Part shown: positions 12,651 through 24,018 of the stretch, piece after piece
Layout: every line of letters starts with the position of its first letter
Numbering within the stretch: position 1 is the first letter of the stretch
Assembly (NCBI GenBank): GCA_022495005.1
Contig: JAGYXB010001790.1
Span: 372,001 to 436,000, forward strand
Length of the DNA: 64,000 bases
Reading direction: 5' to 3'
Source: Rhyacophila brunnea
Lineage: Eukaryota > Arthropoda > Insecta > Trichoptera > Rhyacophilidae
Position numbers and translations under genes: made by a program
The notes under the pieces: model-generated
Seen by the model: only the letters and a program-made list of their open reading frames with translations
Told to the model about the DNA's origin: nothing
The model's database searches: none

Positions 12651-13158
12651 CGATCAATAGACAACATAAACACGCCCTCCAGACTAAACCCGCCCCGCAC
12701 CACACTCGGTCTTAATCGAGCGTATCACGAGGCACTACGTTTGATGTGAAGCATCTGTATAGCTGTTTACGCCTGGTAATGTCCCAGGAGCAGTTACCCG
12801 AGACTGAGGTCGCCTCGCTCTCAAGTGACTGAGTTTACTGATTTTACTGTAATGCAAAATTCCGGGTAGAGATAAGGCACAAGGAAGTTAACAAAAAAGA
12901 AAGGAATTTAATAAATATAACAAACAACGAAGCTAATCATACTGACAGCAAAAATTATGTGAAGAGATCTTCACGCCGTAGAAAAACGCCACATTTTTTT
13001 TAAATGCAAGATAATTGGCCTTTGTGGCGACCAAGTCGGACGGCCCGATAGGCCCAACAGCTGGTTGGACCGACTCGAGTAACTCTTCCCTCTCGGAGCA
13101 CATTCTCGGACATTCCCAGAGGATGTGGTGTGCATCCTGTTTTTCGATCAATAGACAA
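12651..13158 (-). pseudogene. 5'-truncated I/R1-like LINE with 14-bp target duplication
   Basis: The element (12665-13144, minus strand) is flanked by CGATCAATAGACAA at 12651-12664 and 13145-13158, a 14-bp duplication typical of target-primed reverse transcription. The frame at 13151-12933 reads like the extreme C-terminus of a LINE ORF2: an H-x2-LWECP stretch, EREELLES, and then LVATKANYLAF. That layout is common after the reverse transcriptase domain in R1/Jockey/I-group proteins. The rest is 3' untranslated sequence. The copy at 19865-20285 is the same family. Confidence 0.75.
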
Positions 13159-13561
13159 TAGTAGGTGATTATTATTTTTATTCAATATCACCGTGAGTGG
13201 AGAAAAGTGTTGTTTTTCAATAAGCATCTAAATCTATCCGCCTATTTTCAGGGTACGGTTTGTCGATGAACGTTCCTTGTCGCGTACCATCTTCACATAC
13301 AGCATGCTACACCCTATCACTATATCCCTTTCAAAGATATTGGATTTCTTATCATCTTTATTTGTTAAAGCCCAGCACTCCAATCCGCACGGCTACGGTA
13401 GTATGTGCCTAATGAGAGTTAGGTAATTTTCTTTATTTACAGAAAAAAATAGTTTCAAGATATTGGAAGAGGTTCCACAAATGATACTGGGTTATCATTT
13501 GTAAATTCGCGACATCATACAGCGAGAGAGGAAGTTTCTTCGTATCTATTCTTAATACACA
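13159..13561. other. Intergenic, nothing recognised
   Basis: No features seen. Confidence 0.4.
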
Positions 13562-13862
13562 GAACAGATAATAAATACCGATAGGCTACATTAAATACAC
13601 CGCATCTTGATGCAGGGTTTTAAATGTTGAGTGTCCTACGAAAATGAAGCACGCATTATGCACGTGCAATAGTGTGTGTAATACACCAATATTAAATAAA
13701 TGATCGTAAATGCATAAACCGAGAGCAGTTTCAGTATTCGACGTAAAACGTATTCTTGACACGTGTGTAAGTTTAACCCGGATTCTTCCTTACTTGAGTC
13801 GGTTACCTGCTATCGCCTTACCCGTTATGTATTTCAGTTCCCATTATTTCTGAGTTCCCTGG
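13562..13862 (+). repeat. Dispersed repeat with CATAAACCGAGAGCAGT core, copy 2
   Basis: Same family and orientation as 9130-9460. Several indels separate the copies, so both are old. Confidence 0.6.
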
Positions 13863-14454
13863 CTCATAACGTTGATCTAACTCTAACTATTGATCCTGCT
13901 ATCTCCAGTCACTGTACAGGGTGTATGGAACATAGCTTAGCATTAGCTTGTGTCCTATGGAGATATGGCAGGTTATTAAGGACTAGCGTGTGGATTAAAT
14001 GTATAATTTTAGGCAGGAAGATTGATCTGATTGGAAAGTGAGTAATGTGAAATTAAAAGAATTAATTAGGAAGGTTTACTTTGTTTGCCTTTGGTCGCGC
14101 GTGTGTATGTTATGTTATCGATGCCAATACTTATTAGGTATTACATAGTTTATAGATTGACAGAAATCTTCCCATTATAATTAAACATAATATATTATAT
14201 TTAAATTTCGAAGAAATATATAAGTTTACATTTAACGATAAATATAAAACCAGTCAGCTTGTTCTGTGTGCGCCATTTTGGACAGGGAATGAAAATGAAA
14301 TTTCCATTTCATAATTAATTGAAAGAAAGTCAAATACAAAAAAACATTAAATACATACCTAAGTATGAAAATAAATGTAACAAAGACGAAAGTCATGTTC
14401 AGCTGCTTTGCGGGCCAATCAACCATCCTCATCAATGGCAGTCAGCTCAAATAG
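13863..14454. other. Intergenic, nothing recognised
   Basis: Shadow ORFs only. Confidence 0.4.
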
Positions 14455-14905
14455 GTGAAACACTACATATATTTCGGTCAAGAAGACGTGTCTATAGATG
14501 GATGTATATTTGATGAAATTGTTCGCAGAGTAAAGCTAGGCTGGAGTGCTTTGGTATGGAGGTGCATGCTGGGCAAAACGCGAAAAGACAAAATGAGAAA
14601 TGAGTGGATAAGGAGACAGACAAGGGTTTGCGGTGTAATAGAGTTCGTATAATACCTTAAATGGAAAAAGGATGGACACATAGCTCGAAGAAGGGACAAT
14701 CGTTGGACAAATTTAGTCATCCAGTGGTATCCAAGAGGTACAAAACGTCCGCAAGGTAGACCTAGAGGCCGCTGAATCTATAAAATCATAAAGTTCTGCG
14801 GAGGTACGTGGCAACGCAACGCACAGGACCGAGAGAAGTGGAATCAGCTTGGAGAGGTCTTCATGCAGCAGTGGATAGATTCAGACTAATGATGATGACG
14901 ATGAA
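14455..14905 (+). pseudogene. RTE-like LINE ORF2 C-terminal relic
   Basis: The frame reads an EIVRRVKLGW segment, then jumps to NEWIRRQTRV, DGHIARRRDNRWT, a PRG-x-KRPQGRPRGR stretch, and AQDREKWNQLGEVFMQQWID. This is the order seen at the C-terminus of RTE-group reverse transcriptases. Stops break it near 14650 and in the GR-stop-IY region. The jump after LGWSAL shows an internal deletion. The 3' end runs into GATGATGACGATGA, as RTE tails do. Related copies lie at 21906-22180 (minus) and about 22390-22690 (plus). Confidence 0.75.
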
Positions 14906-16854
14906 GTATGTAATAATTTAAATAAGAGGCCTAGTATTAATTGCATTATTTGGATTAGAAATATCTTACGCAAACCATTTTACAAAAAAGGTGTCATTCG
15001 GAAGTATATTTGAATAATACATTTTTAATAAAGACTACAAATGTGAATATAGAATTCCAATTTCTTAGAAGCGGACAGTGGCCACACAACTTGGTGGATA
15101 AAATTAACCAGCACTGCAAATTGTTAATTTATAATAATACGATTGTAGTAAATTTAATCCGAACCATGTGTCCAATTTGATAATTCATCTGACATTGAAT
15201 TTAATTAGCAAGTAGGTATACTTGGTTGTGTGAAAAAATATTATTTCCTATCTAGTAGCATATTGACACAGTGTTAACAAAATTCCGTACCTAATGCATT
15301 GTTAATCTTGAAACAGACTTTTCTTTGATTTAATCCTAACAATAACTACTACTTAATTATTGTACCTAAGTAGAATAATAAAATTGTATTGTTTTATTAA
15401 TGAATTGTTTTCTAGTAAATGTAACTTTATTATTTGTGAAATAAAGTAAATAATTAATTAAACAGATTGATATTGATTGCATTGCCACTTATAATGGGGA
15501 TAGAAATCTCTTTAGAAACTCATTCGGATTTAGTCCGGATTCTTAATTTTATTTATCCAGAATATCAGAATACCAAAATCCGATGAACCACTGTTAAACC
15601 TGAAGGGTCACAATTTCAGCGAGTGGAAATAATTAAAGTAAATTAAATGGATAATAAAATCAGATGCGTGCAACAGCATCTGCACGGATTAGTAGACGAA
15701 TATGGGTTTTCAATTCCAACAAATATACCCTTTCAAGAAGGCCGGGTTTCCGGACTTGACTGAAAAAATATGGCAACCCTAGTGATTTCATGATTACAGT
15801 GCGATGTAGACCGATAATAACTACAGCATCTCACAAGTCAGATAAAATACAAATCCGCTTAGATTTATTGATGACTTCTTACTGTAGGGATAGAATTTTT
15901 ATGATTCGAATTTTTTAAGTCTCTTGTTTGACTTTTCCTACAATAATGCATAGGTACTACCGGTATCTATACAAAATAAAATTATCAATCGCAATTCAAT
16001 TCGCGGGAAATATTCTACACGTAAACGAATCCAGACTATTATACAGAAGTGACCAATTTTTCACAGTTTGCTCTAATAATTTAATATTACAGAATTATGA
16101 CCGCTGATCGAAAAATGTATAGTAGCATCACTTTGCATTTTCATGGTTTTGGTAGAGTAACAGGATAATCTTATGGCATCGTGTATGTGTACGACGCAGT
16201 GTTAGTGCGCAGAATATGGAACTGCCTTTAAATCATAACGTGGTGCATGATGATACAGATGGGTGGTGTAGGTACTCCTAAAGTACCTAGAAAGAAAGTC
16301 CGATTGTTGAATATCTAAAGGCAGAGGCAACGATTTTATTGTTCGAAAGCAGTCAATCTAGTACCTATATATGTATGTAGCACTTCCAGGATAACGATGT
16401 CTCTTTAGTGCACTAACACAGACGAACACAGATAATGTACGTTGATCGCGTGACTACTTTAGAATTCTGTAGGTCTTGTGTTATTATACAAAATATAATT
16501 CTGGATAATTAATTTGAAAATAATGTTTGTTTCTAATTACACCAAAATTTGTATTGTTTTAAATGTTGTGTAATAACAAATAACACTCATAATAAAAAGA
16601 ATACACAAATCTTATAAATTTTGTGTGCACGGGGTTATGCGCAGTTTCAGTATTTTAAAAAGATATGTTGAAGTCGATGACAGAAGAACAAAACAGACGA
16701 AAATAACATTACTGTCATTATCATTTCATTACACACTTATAAAATAGTTACTTACTAATTAAATTATACGTGTATCTTATACCTATATGTAGATGGGTCC
16801 TTAAAATAATCAGAAACATTTTGGAAAGCACGAATAAGATTTTTATTGGAAGGT
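14906..16854. other. Mostly unrecognised; one TAGGGTTGCC element end at about 15730-15783
   Basis: The only signal is the string ending GGCAACCCTA at about 15783, the right terminus of the TAGGGTT family, with CCGGGTTTCCGG just inside. I could not place its left end securely. Confidence 0.4.
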
Positions 16855-17229
16855 TTAAGAGCGTAGTTCAGTGAAACGGCAAATAATTTTCAACAGTAGG
16901 TGCAACGAAATTTCTCACTAGTCGCCAATCGGAGACCGATAGCGAGGTGTCCGCACGTCGATTTGTTTTGTCATGGCGTCGGGTGAAAATATTCTTAAAT
17001 CGTGTAAAGATAACTAAACAACTTTACGTATGTACTTAAAAAAGAAAACATGTCAATGAATATACTATTAAGTAATATTAGTAATATAACAATAAACATA
17101 ACATTAAATGGACGCATGTTCGATTTTTACGACAAATTATATTTCATTCGACACGCGTCATTTGCACAATCCGCGCATCGCCTAGCCACGATCTTTTTAG
17201 ACCATGCCTCAACTAAAGTATAGCCTTAA
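16855..17229 (+). mobile_element. TTAA-flanked MITE, copy B
   Basis: TTAA at 16855-16858 and 17226-17229. Starts GAGCGTAGTTCAGTGAAACG and ends GTATAGCC. The short MSMNI frame (17049 onward) is open for about 58 codons to the stop near the right end. Confidence 0.8.
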
Positions 17230-18699
17230 GAACACATTCTGGTTATTTGGAGGACTTCATTAATTATAAATCGTGGAAATAATACATCTACATACATACA
17301 AGGCATTTTCTTGGAAATGGTAAAAAAATTATAAGGAGATGGGGGACTTGATGCATTTCTGTTATTCTACATGGCGCACTTTCCTCAATAATTATAGATG
17401 CCAGAATAAAAAGTTTCTAATAATTAACTAGAATTTAGATATTTTTTCGTACTACCTTGCTGGGCTTCCATATAGTTAATATATAATTTTAAAAACTATA
17501 TTATCCACTATAGTAGGTGTTATGAGAATTGATTGTTATCTAATTACCCAATCCATATTATCGAGAAAACCTAGAATACGTCAAATCGAAAAATTAAGTT
17601 GTGAATTAAAGGCTGCCCGGTTCGAATCCGGATTTACCTGCTAGTAATTAATACTACCCACTCAATAAAACGTGCGATATTGATCTTAGAATAATGGATT
17701 TCAGTCTGCAATTATTTGGAAACATATTTCATTGCTTGAATAGATTTTGTTCTCTGGACACCTTTCGTAAAAGCGTTATCTGGGAGCATGTCCTCATTTT
17801 TTAACAAGCGAGTCAACATTTCGTAAGAATAGCCTGTCAAACAAATAATATTTATCTACATGTCATACAGAACGTAATCTTATCCATAATGTCTTTACCA
17901 ATTCAATAACTTGATAGATATCAGCTAGCTAAAGGTTTCAAAAAAAAACTAGCAGAATAAACAGGGGAAATTTCTTATACAGAACATAATGTCATGCATG
18001 TTTAAGAAAGCAAATAAAATCTATTCTCATAGAGCGGAATGCACAATCTAAGATTTCGTTCCTAAGGATAAGTCGCCGAAAAGCATGACTTAACTATAGA
18101 CAATCCTGAGTATAGAGTTAAGGAATCCTTAACCATAGACTACTTTTGTTATGAACACGCCCCCTTCTGTATTATCATTTACCACTGACAGCTGCTGTCA
18201 AAATAAATTCGCATGTCTATAACACAGTCCATACACTCAAATTCATTTAACAATGTATCTCAATATGGATATTGATAGTGCTAATTCGTTTGGCGTGTAT
18301 TTGCAGAATATTATTTTATTTTTATACGCCAGCCCGCAGAAATACAAAATACCAGATGAAGAATGACACTTGATGCTAGTGTTACCATGTTAAAAAAAAT
18401 CTTGTGGTGCCTGTGGAATCACGTATAATGACTTATAACGGAAACATAAGAGTATTATAATTAAATATTAATATGTATTTATAGTTATTGCATTTATAAA
18501 ATGCAGTTGTCATATTTATGTCATCGTTTAACAATTATAAAATAATTTACCTAATTTACCTAACGAGAATTTTTAAATATGGTATTATTTTCAATAAAAA
18601 TGATCTTAACTAAGGACAGTGTTTCTGCATAGTGTTTTCTGCTAAGGAAATTTTAGTTATGACAAATGTTTCTGCATTCCGCTCTTATGTATTATACAT
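17230..18699. other. Intergenic; isolated B-box-like T-arm at 17615-17630
   Basis: CCGGTTCGAATCCGG at about 17617-17631 forms a small T-arm with a perfect B box, but nothing tRNA-like surrounds it. The rest of the interval shows no repeat or gene. Confidence 0.4.
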
Positions 18700-19521
18700 C
18701 AGTGGTTTCCAAACTTTATGTTACTACGCCTCCCTTTTAAAAAAATCTAATCTTGGCTCCTCCCCCCCTTTATTTCATTAAATAATACAGACACCTTTTT
18801 AAATATCATCATATATCAAAAATTATCATTTAAGTATATCAATCATCATATAATAGGTATCCTATCAAATTTCAACGCATATTTAAAATATTTAATAGCC
18901 TCGAAACAAAGCAGGCAGGCGACTTTTTTTGCTATTAATGAAATAACGTGAAAAGTGCATTACCAAACTAACCAAGACCTCAGTAAATAGATTTTTGTTT
19001 GCTTCAATGTATCTGGCGCACAAATCATTTAAAAGTGGAAACATGCGAACTTTTTTTTTTGTCATTTTGATTTCCTAAGCTCCAATTTTTTATGAATGCC
19101 TTCACTTTGTCGTTTTAAATCAGTGAATGCATTAGTGGTCCTTGCATTGATATATTCACTCATTTTTTTTTTAATTTCAACCAAATAGACAAGTTTAACA
19201 ACAACATTATCGTTCCTAAACAAATTTGTCTCAAATTTCAACATTATGATTTGACCCTTTTATTTCATTTTTTCACGAAATAGCCAGCGCTCTTCACAAT
19301 AAACTATAGAAGTGAGGTATTATAAAATTAGTCTCCATATTTTCAGTCAGGTTTGCAAACAACCTTTTATAGGACTGTTTTATGTAGTTTATATCTAGCG
19401 GCAGTTTTATAAAATAAGCATTTGCCAACTGCAAACCTGTGGCTACATTAATTGCGTGAAACTTTACGCGCCTCCTTTCGCAACACTCCGCGCCTCCAGT
19501 TTGGAAATCGCTGTTATACCA
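18692..19521 (-). mobile_element. 814-bp hAT relic with transposase fragment
   Basis: The element (18700-19513) starts CAGTGGTTTCCAAACT and ends AGTTTGGAAATCGCTG, good inverted ends. Flanking octamers TTATACAT and TTATACCA agree at six of eight positions and are a worn target duplication. On the minus strand 19244-19062 encodes a fragment with NLFRNDNVVVKLVYLVEI, which resembles the central part of ZBED5/FAM200-type hAT transposases. The 16-mer GCAGGCGACTTTTTTT at 18915 recurs in two other elements (29775, 39491). Confidence 0.7.
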
Positions 19522-19605
19522 TGCCGTTATACTAAAAAAACAATACTATTGTCTTCATTATTAACTATGTATATTAGCCAACACGTAGGTAGATATAGCC
19601 TATAC

Positions 19606-19760
19606 TGCAATGGCGAAGGGTGGAGGTAGGCTGTTAAGATTTGACATAAATAGTGAAGACGTTCAACACCGAAGGCAGAGGACCTAATGAACACAGTTAC
19701 ATTCACAGGGTGAAGCTGTAACAAGGTTCAATTCCGGAGTGTGGAGAAATCTGAGATAAA
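19606..19760 (+). repeat. Fragment of the CAGTGGCGAA hAT family
   Basis: CAATGGCGAAGGGTGGAGGTAGGCTGTTA, here described in two pieces (CAATGGCGAAGGG and GGAGGTAGGCTGTTA), matches the start of the element at 63210. The right end is not identified. Confidence 0.5.
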
Positions 19761-19864
19761 CTTTAGTTAAGTCGGTATCATAAATTATTGAGAATAATCC
19801 CATCGGGATTTGTGTTTGTGGTATTTTATGGTCTAGCTGTGATTATGTCGTAAACCAAAATTTC

Positions 19865-20285
19865 CTTATTTATATTTTATTAATCTGTTCTGCGGGAGAC
19901 ACCACATCATCCATATCTTAAAATGTGTAAGAATAGGGAAGAGCTGCTTAAGTCGGTTCAACCAACTGTTGGGCCCATCAGACGGTCCAACCTGGTCGCC
20001 ATGAAGGCCAATTATGTTGCATTTATAAAGTTTCGCGGATCTTACTTACTGCAATTTTTAAATTTGCCTCTACGTGCTGCTTCTCTCTCCCATGTCTACT
20101 CTTAACTTAGTCATATAAATTCAGTCAAAGCACATATGAGTGCATGGTGACCTCAGTTTTGGGTAACTGATCCTGAGACATTCACCGTCATAAAAAAGAT
20201 GCTTCACGTAGGGTCCCGTGATACGCTCGATTAATACCAGGTGTGGTGCGGGGCGTGTGGTTTGATGGGGTCTTAGTTAGTTTTT
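19865..20285 (+). pseudogene. 5'-truncated I/R1-like LINE, ORF2 C-terminus plus 3' region
   Basis: The frame from 19923 reads NREELLKSVQPTVGPI then NLVAMKANYVAF, the plus-strand counterpart of the copy at 12665-13144. It is followed by the same 3' untranslated blocks (CTCAGTTTTGGGTAACTG, ATACGCTCGATTAA, GGTGTGGTGCGGGGCG). No full domain survives and no target duplication was found. Confidence 0.7.
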
Positions 20286-21361
20286 ATTTTATTTTTTAAA
20301 CGAGTGGCCTCAAAATCAGTTTGTGGCTCGGGCCTCTAAGTCTGAAACTATTTCAACGTCACATAATAGCATAATAATTATTAGTAAATTAGTAAACAGG
20401 TAATCCGTGATAGCGGCAGGTACAGGTAAGTAATAAAATAATGAATAATCATGGTAATTCAGTGTTGCCAACTGCTATTGACAAGAATATGCCAGATAGG
20501 GTATGAAAATACGGTAATTGGCAGGAGAAACTGCTAGATTTTCCTATACTCAATGAAAATAATACCTAAAAAAATAAGTCATAATTTTGAACATTATTTT
20601 GTGAGAACACACTATATTGAAGAAGAATTAATTATTTTGCAACTAAAACATATCTAAGGCATACAATCAAAAAACAATCAGGTACGAAATTTAATCGACA
20701 CATAGGTAGGTATAATGATTGTATGTTATCTTAAATTTATATATTTTGGTAAAAAAAAATACTTTAAGTACAAGAGGTCAGTATGTTGATTTTCAAGGAA
20801 ATTTGTATACTTAAGTACTATTCTAGCTTTTGAGAAATTTAAAACTGTTTTCATTGTCGAAAAACGCTAGATTCAACGCCATACGCTAGATATAATGCTA
20901 GAGATCTGGCAAGAAAAACGCTTAGCTGGCAACGCTACATGGTCTACCTATGGACGTATTACGTCAGCTACTGTGATGCTATGTCTTCATTGCCACGCAA
21001 CCATTGATATGCAAGCACGGTAGCAAGCAACCAAGGACGAAAACCGAAAGGATTCCTGATCGCAAGGTAATGTTTTGTTCTTCGTTCCCAGCATATTAAA
21101 TTTGCCTATGGGTAGATATTACTTACAATTCCGACTAGTTCTGATTCACAATTAATTATTTCGTTCGATGTTTTCGTATCAATATCGTCGGTAGATACTG
21201 GTAAGCATTGTCTTCTTTACATTGAAAATCGTAGCACCACTGTGACGAAACAGAAGAAAGTGTCTACATATTATATAGTAAGGAGTATGTCGTATCAATT
21301 AATTATGTTATTTAGCATTACAAAAGGCCACGAGGCCCAGTGACAGTAGTATACACAGGCT
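20286..21361. other. Mostly unrecognised; possible AGTGTTGCCA element 20461-20935
   Basis: CAGTGTTGCCAACTGC near 20461 and, reversed, AGCGTTGCCAGCTAAG near 20935 could be the two ends of a hAT-like element of about 475 bp. The flanking octamers do not match well, so the call is weak. Confidence 0.35.
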
Positions 21362-21706
21362 TTAAGAGCCTACTTCAGTGAAACGGCAAATAATTTTCAA
21401 CAGGTGCAACGAAATTTTGGACTCGTTGGCAATCGGAGAGCGAAAGTCGAGCTGTGAACACGTCAATTTGTTTCGTGATAGCGACGGGGGTATTAATTCT
21501 TAAATCGTGTAAAGATGACTGAAAAACGTTACCCATTTGCTTGAAAAAGAAAATAAGTCATATAACAATAAACAGAACATTAAATGAGCGCATGCTTAAT
21601 TTTTATGACAAATTATACTTCGTTCGACACGCGTCATTTACAAAATTCGCGCATCGCCTAGTCACGATCTTTTTAGACCGTGCCCTAGCTGAGGGCATAG
21701 CCTTAA
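21362..21706 (+). mobile_element. TTAA-flanked MITE, copy C
   Basis: TTAA at 21362-21365 and 21703-21706. It keeps the GTGAAACGGCAAATAATTTT block and the short frame, which runs past the right end (21541-21795) because the stop is lost. The start of the frame differs from copies A, B and G. Confidence 0.75.
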
Positions 21707-21730
21707 TAAAATCACGTAAATATACTGTGA

Positions 21731-21799
21731 CCTCACCAGGATCGACCCCGGAGTCGACGGATGAAAGGCCACCTCCTTACGCACTGGACTATTAGCGCC
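21731..21799 (-). repeat. tRNA-like sequence, probable SINE head
   Basis: On the minus strand AATAGTCCAGTGCGTAAGG resembles an A-box region, and GGGGTCGATCCTGG about 40 bases on is a B-box region. The same arrangement, better kept, occurs at 49107-49178 (minus). Acceptor pairing is absent. Confidence 0.45.
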
Positions 21800-21905
21800 G
21801 AATTTTGAATTTTAGTTGCGGGTTCTACTGAATTTTGACTATAAAAATATATTTTTTCATTAATGGCGTGAAGTGTGGTGGAAAGATAGTGTATTAGATA
21901 AGATA

Positions 21906-22180
21906 AATGTCGTCATCACCATCATCAGCCTGAATCTATCCACTGCTGCATGAAGGCCTTTCCATGCTGACTCATGTGCGTTGCGTTGCTACGTACTTCC
22001 GCTGAACTTCATCATTTTATCGATCCAGCGGCCTCTAGGTCTACCTTTCGGACGTTTTGTACCTCTTGAGCACCACTGGATGACTAGATTTGTCTAATTG
22101 TTCGAACTACATGTCTAACCCATTTCCATTTGAGACTTTTAGCAAACTCTATTAAATGTAATTAATAATACTTATTCCAC
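21906..22180 (-). pseudogene. RTE-like LINE 3' end relic
   Basis: Read on the minus strand it matches the 14.5-14.9 kb copy: a GTACAAAACGTCCG-like block, GGTAGACCTAGAGGCCGCTG, and CATGCAGCAGTGGATAGATT, ending in a GATGATGGTGATGACG tail. Stops and frameshifts are frequent. Confidence 0.7.
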
Positions 22181-22389
22181 ATACACGTCCGCTTCATGAG
22201 ACATTGTCAATTAGTGATGATTCACTTTATGGATAGAAAATCAATGTTGTTTAATTTTTGGCTATGATTAAAAAGCATTATTAAATGTATTTCCGTTTCC
22301 GAGGTAGCACTCCATTATGTAGGTGTAATTCTTTTTAAACATATTTTTTTTAAACTCTGAAACTGTAAGAGAAATCCAAAAATTACGAT

Positions 22390-22690
22390 TATCGCAACGT
22401 GGCATGGAAAGGTGCATAACGCAGAAAGACCACACAATAAACCCATTTATAAAGAGAAAGACCTATGAAAGTACGCTATGTGATAGTGATCCCCAAGCAA
22501 ATGAAATAATATCTAATGTGCTGGATATGCCGCTTGGCGAATGGTACCCAAAGGCAACTAGGTGACCACAGAGACGCCCTAAAATCCGCTGAATCTACGA
22601 ATTCATTAATTTCGATAGATGTAATTACGTGGCAGCGCAGGGGAGGCCTTCATCCAGCAGGGAATTAGGCTTATGATGATGAAGCAATTG
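22390..22690 (+). pseudogene. Diverged RTE-like LINE 3' end relic
   Basis: Translation shows RKTYESTLCDSD, then GEWYPKATR, PQRRPKIR and a final block before a GATGATGAAG tail, parallel to the C-terminal order of the 14.5 kb copy. It is more decayed than that copy and lacks part of the tail block. Confidence 0.5.
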
Positions 22691-23214
22691 TTTACAAAAA
22701 TCCGTAGAGAAGAAGAGCTTTAAATCGCACATATTATTACACAAGACTGTGAAGCAGTAGCAAATGGTTACCTAATCGGATTCATCTTATTATGAAGATG
22801 GCATTGTGAATTAAATAAATTGTCAAAAAATAAGTAGCCATGTGACCAACTCACTTACAATATTACGTTTCGCATACTAAGTTAGCCTTGTCAACAAAGA
22901 TAATATCGTAACTCGGCAGGGTTCGTGTTGCAACATTGATATAATAAACAGTTCTTATGTGACCATCAAATTAGGTTCATCTTAACACCGACGTATCCAT
23001 TACAAAAATCTAACGCATGGTTTCCCAAACTATGGGTCGCGACCCACCAGTGGGTCGCGAGCGAATATTGAGTGGGCCCTCGCCACTGTATACATGAATT
23101 TAAAAAAAATAGAAAGTGATAAATTTGATATTTCATTCATCTATTTATAATTCTTAAAAATTGAAATAAACTTAAGTTACGGAAAATATTGTGATAAAAT
23201 AATAATAATTTGAA

Positions 23215-23619
23215 TTGCCAATGCACTACAGATGGCTTGATTCGTTGCGTTGGATTTGTAACCCATTTCAAGACGACTTACCAACTAGTATGTCAACAAA
23301 AGCAAGTGAAGAACAGTATCAGTATCAGAAGATACCTACGTCACTGAAAAATAGTTTCAATCGTAAACAGTTAACGAAATTCTGGCTCTCAGTTACTGAT
23401 AATTATCCTTGCCTGTTCGATGAAGCTATGAAAATCTTCCTCCTCTTTACTACCTCATATCTATGTGAGGTCGGATTTTCGGCTATGGTTAACATTAAAA
23501 CTAAATACCGCATTAAATTGGATATATCAAACTCACTGCGATTAAAAGTAACTAAAGTTGAAGTTGATGCTAAAACTGTAATGAAGAAAAATAAGAAACA
23601 AATACATCCTTCCCATTGA
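23215..23619 (+). pseudogene. hAT transposase C-terminal (dimerisation) domain, 134 codons
   Basis: This is only the C-terminal end of a transposase of the type seen in ZBED5/FAM200/SCAND3-like proteins, which are normally several hundred residues long. Recognisable pieces in order: LRWICNPFQDD near residue 10, LTKFWLSVTDNYP in the middle, and then the hallmark hAT stretch around residues 78-105 with TTSYLCEVGFSAM and IKTKYRIKLDIS. This domain mediates dimer formation and carries the last part of the RNase H-like fold. The catalytic N-terminal half, the BED finger and the other active-site residues are missing, so it cannot transpose by itself. There is no clear start codon context. Confidence 0.85.
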
Positions 23620-24018
23620 AATAACTTTGTAAAAAAACCTTGCAGGTGTAGGTATTTAAGTATTTTTTGCATTTTTGAGTCGGAAGCCAACAGCGGTGGA
23701 GTGAGGTTGTACAACTTCGCTTGCGTATTCGGGACGCTATTCGCCTGGTTACTCGCGAACGGTTATAAATACAGGATACAACAAAAATAATATTGTTTGT
23801 AAATGAATTTGACAATAAACTCAACATGTGTGGTCCCATGTGATTTTGACAATCAGTGCCAGTGCTTGAGAAAAAGTGAAAAATATTTATTGTTGCACGG
23901 ATAGTGCACTTTGTGCGGGGAGTGCGTCAAACGCTGTGAAGCGAGGGGTTGTCCACACTGTTTTTTGTTCACACTGTTGCGCGAATTCCAAGACCGCGTG
24001 AACGGCAAAAGCAATAAA

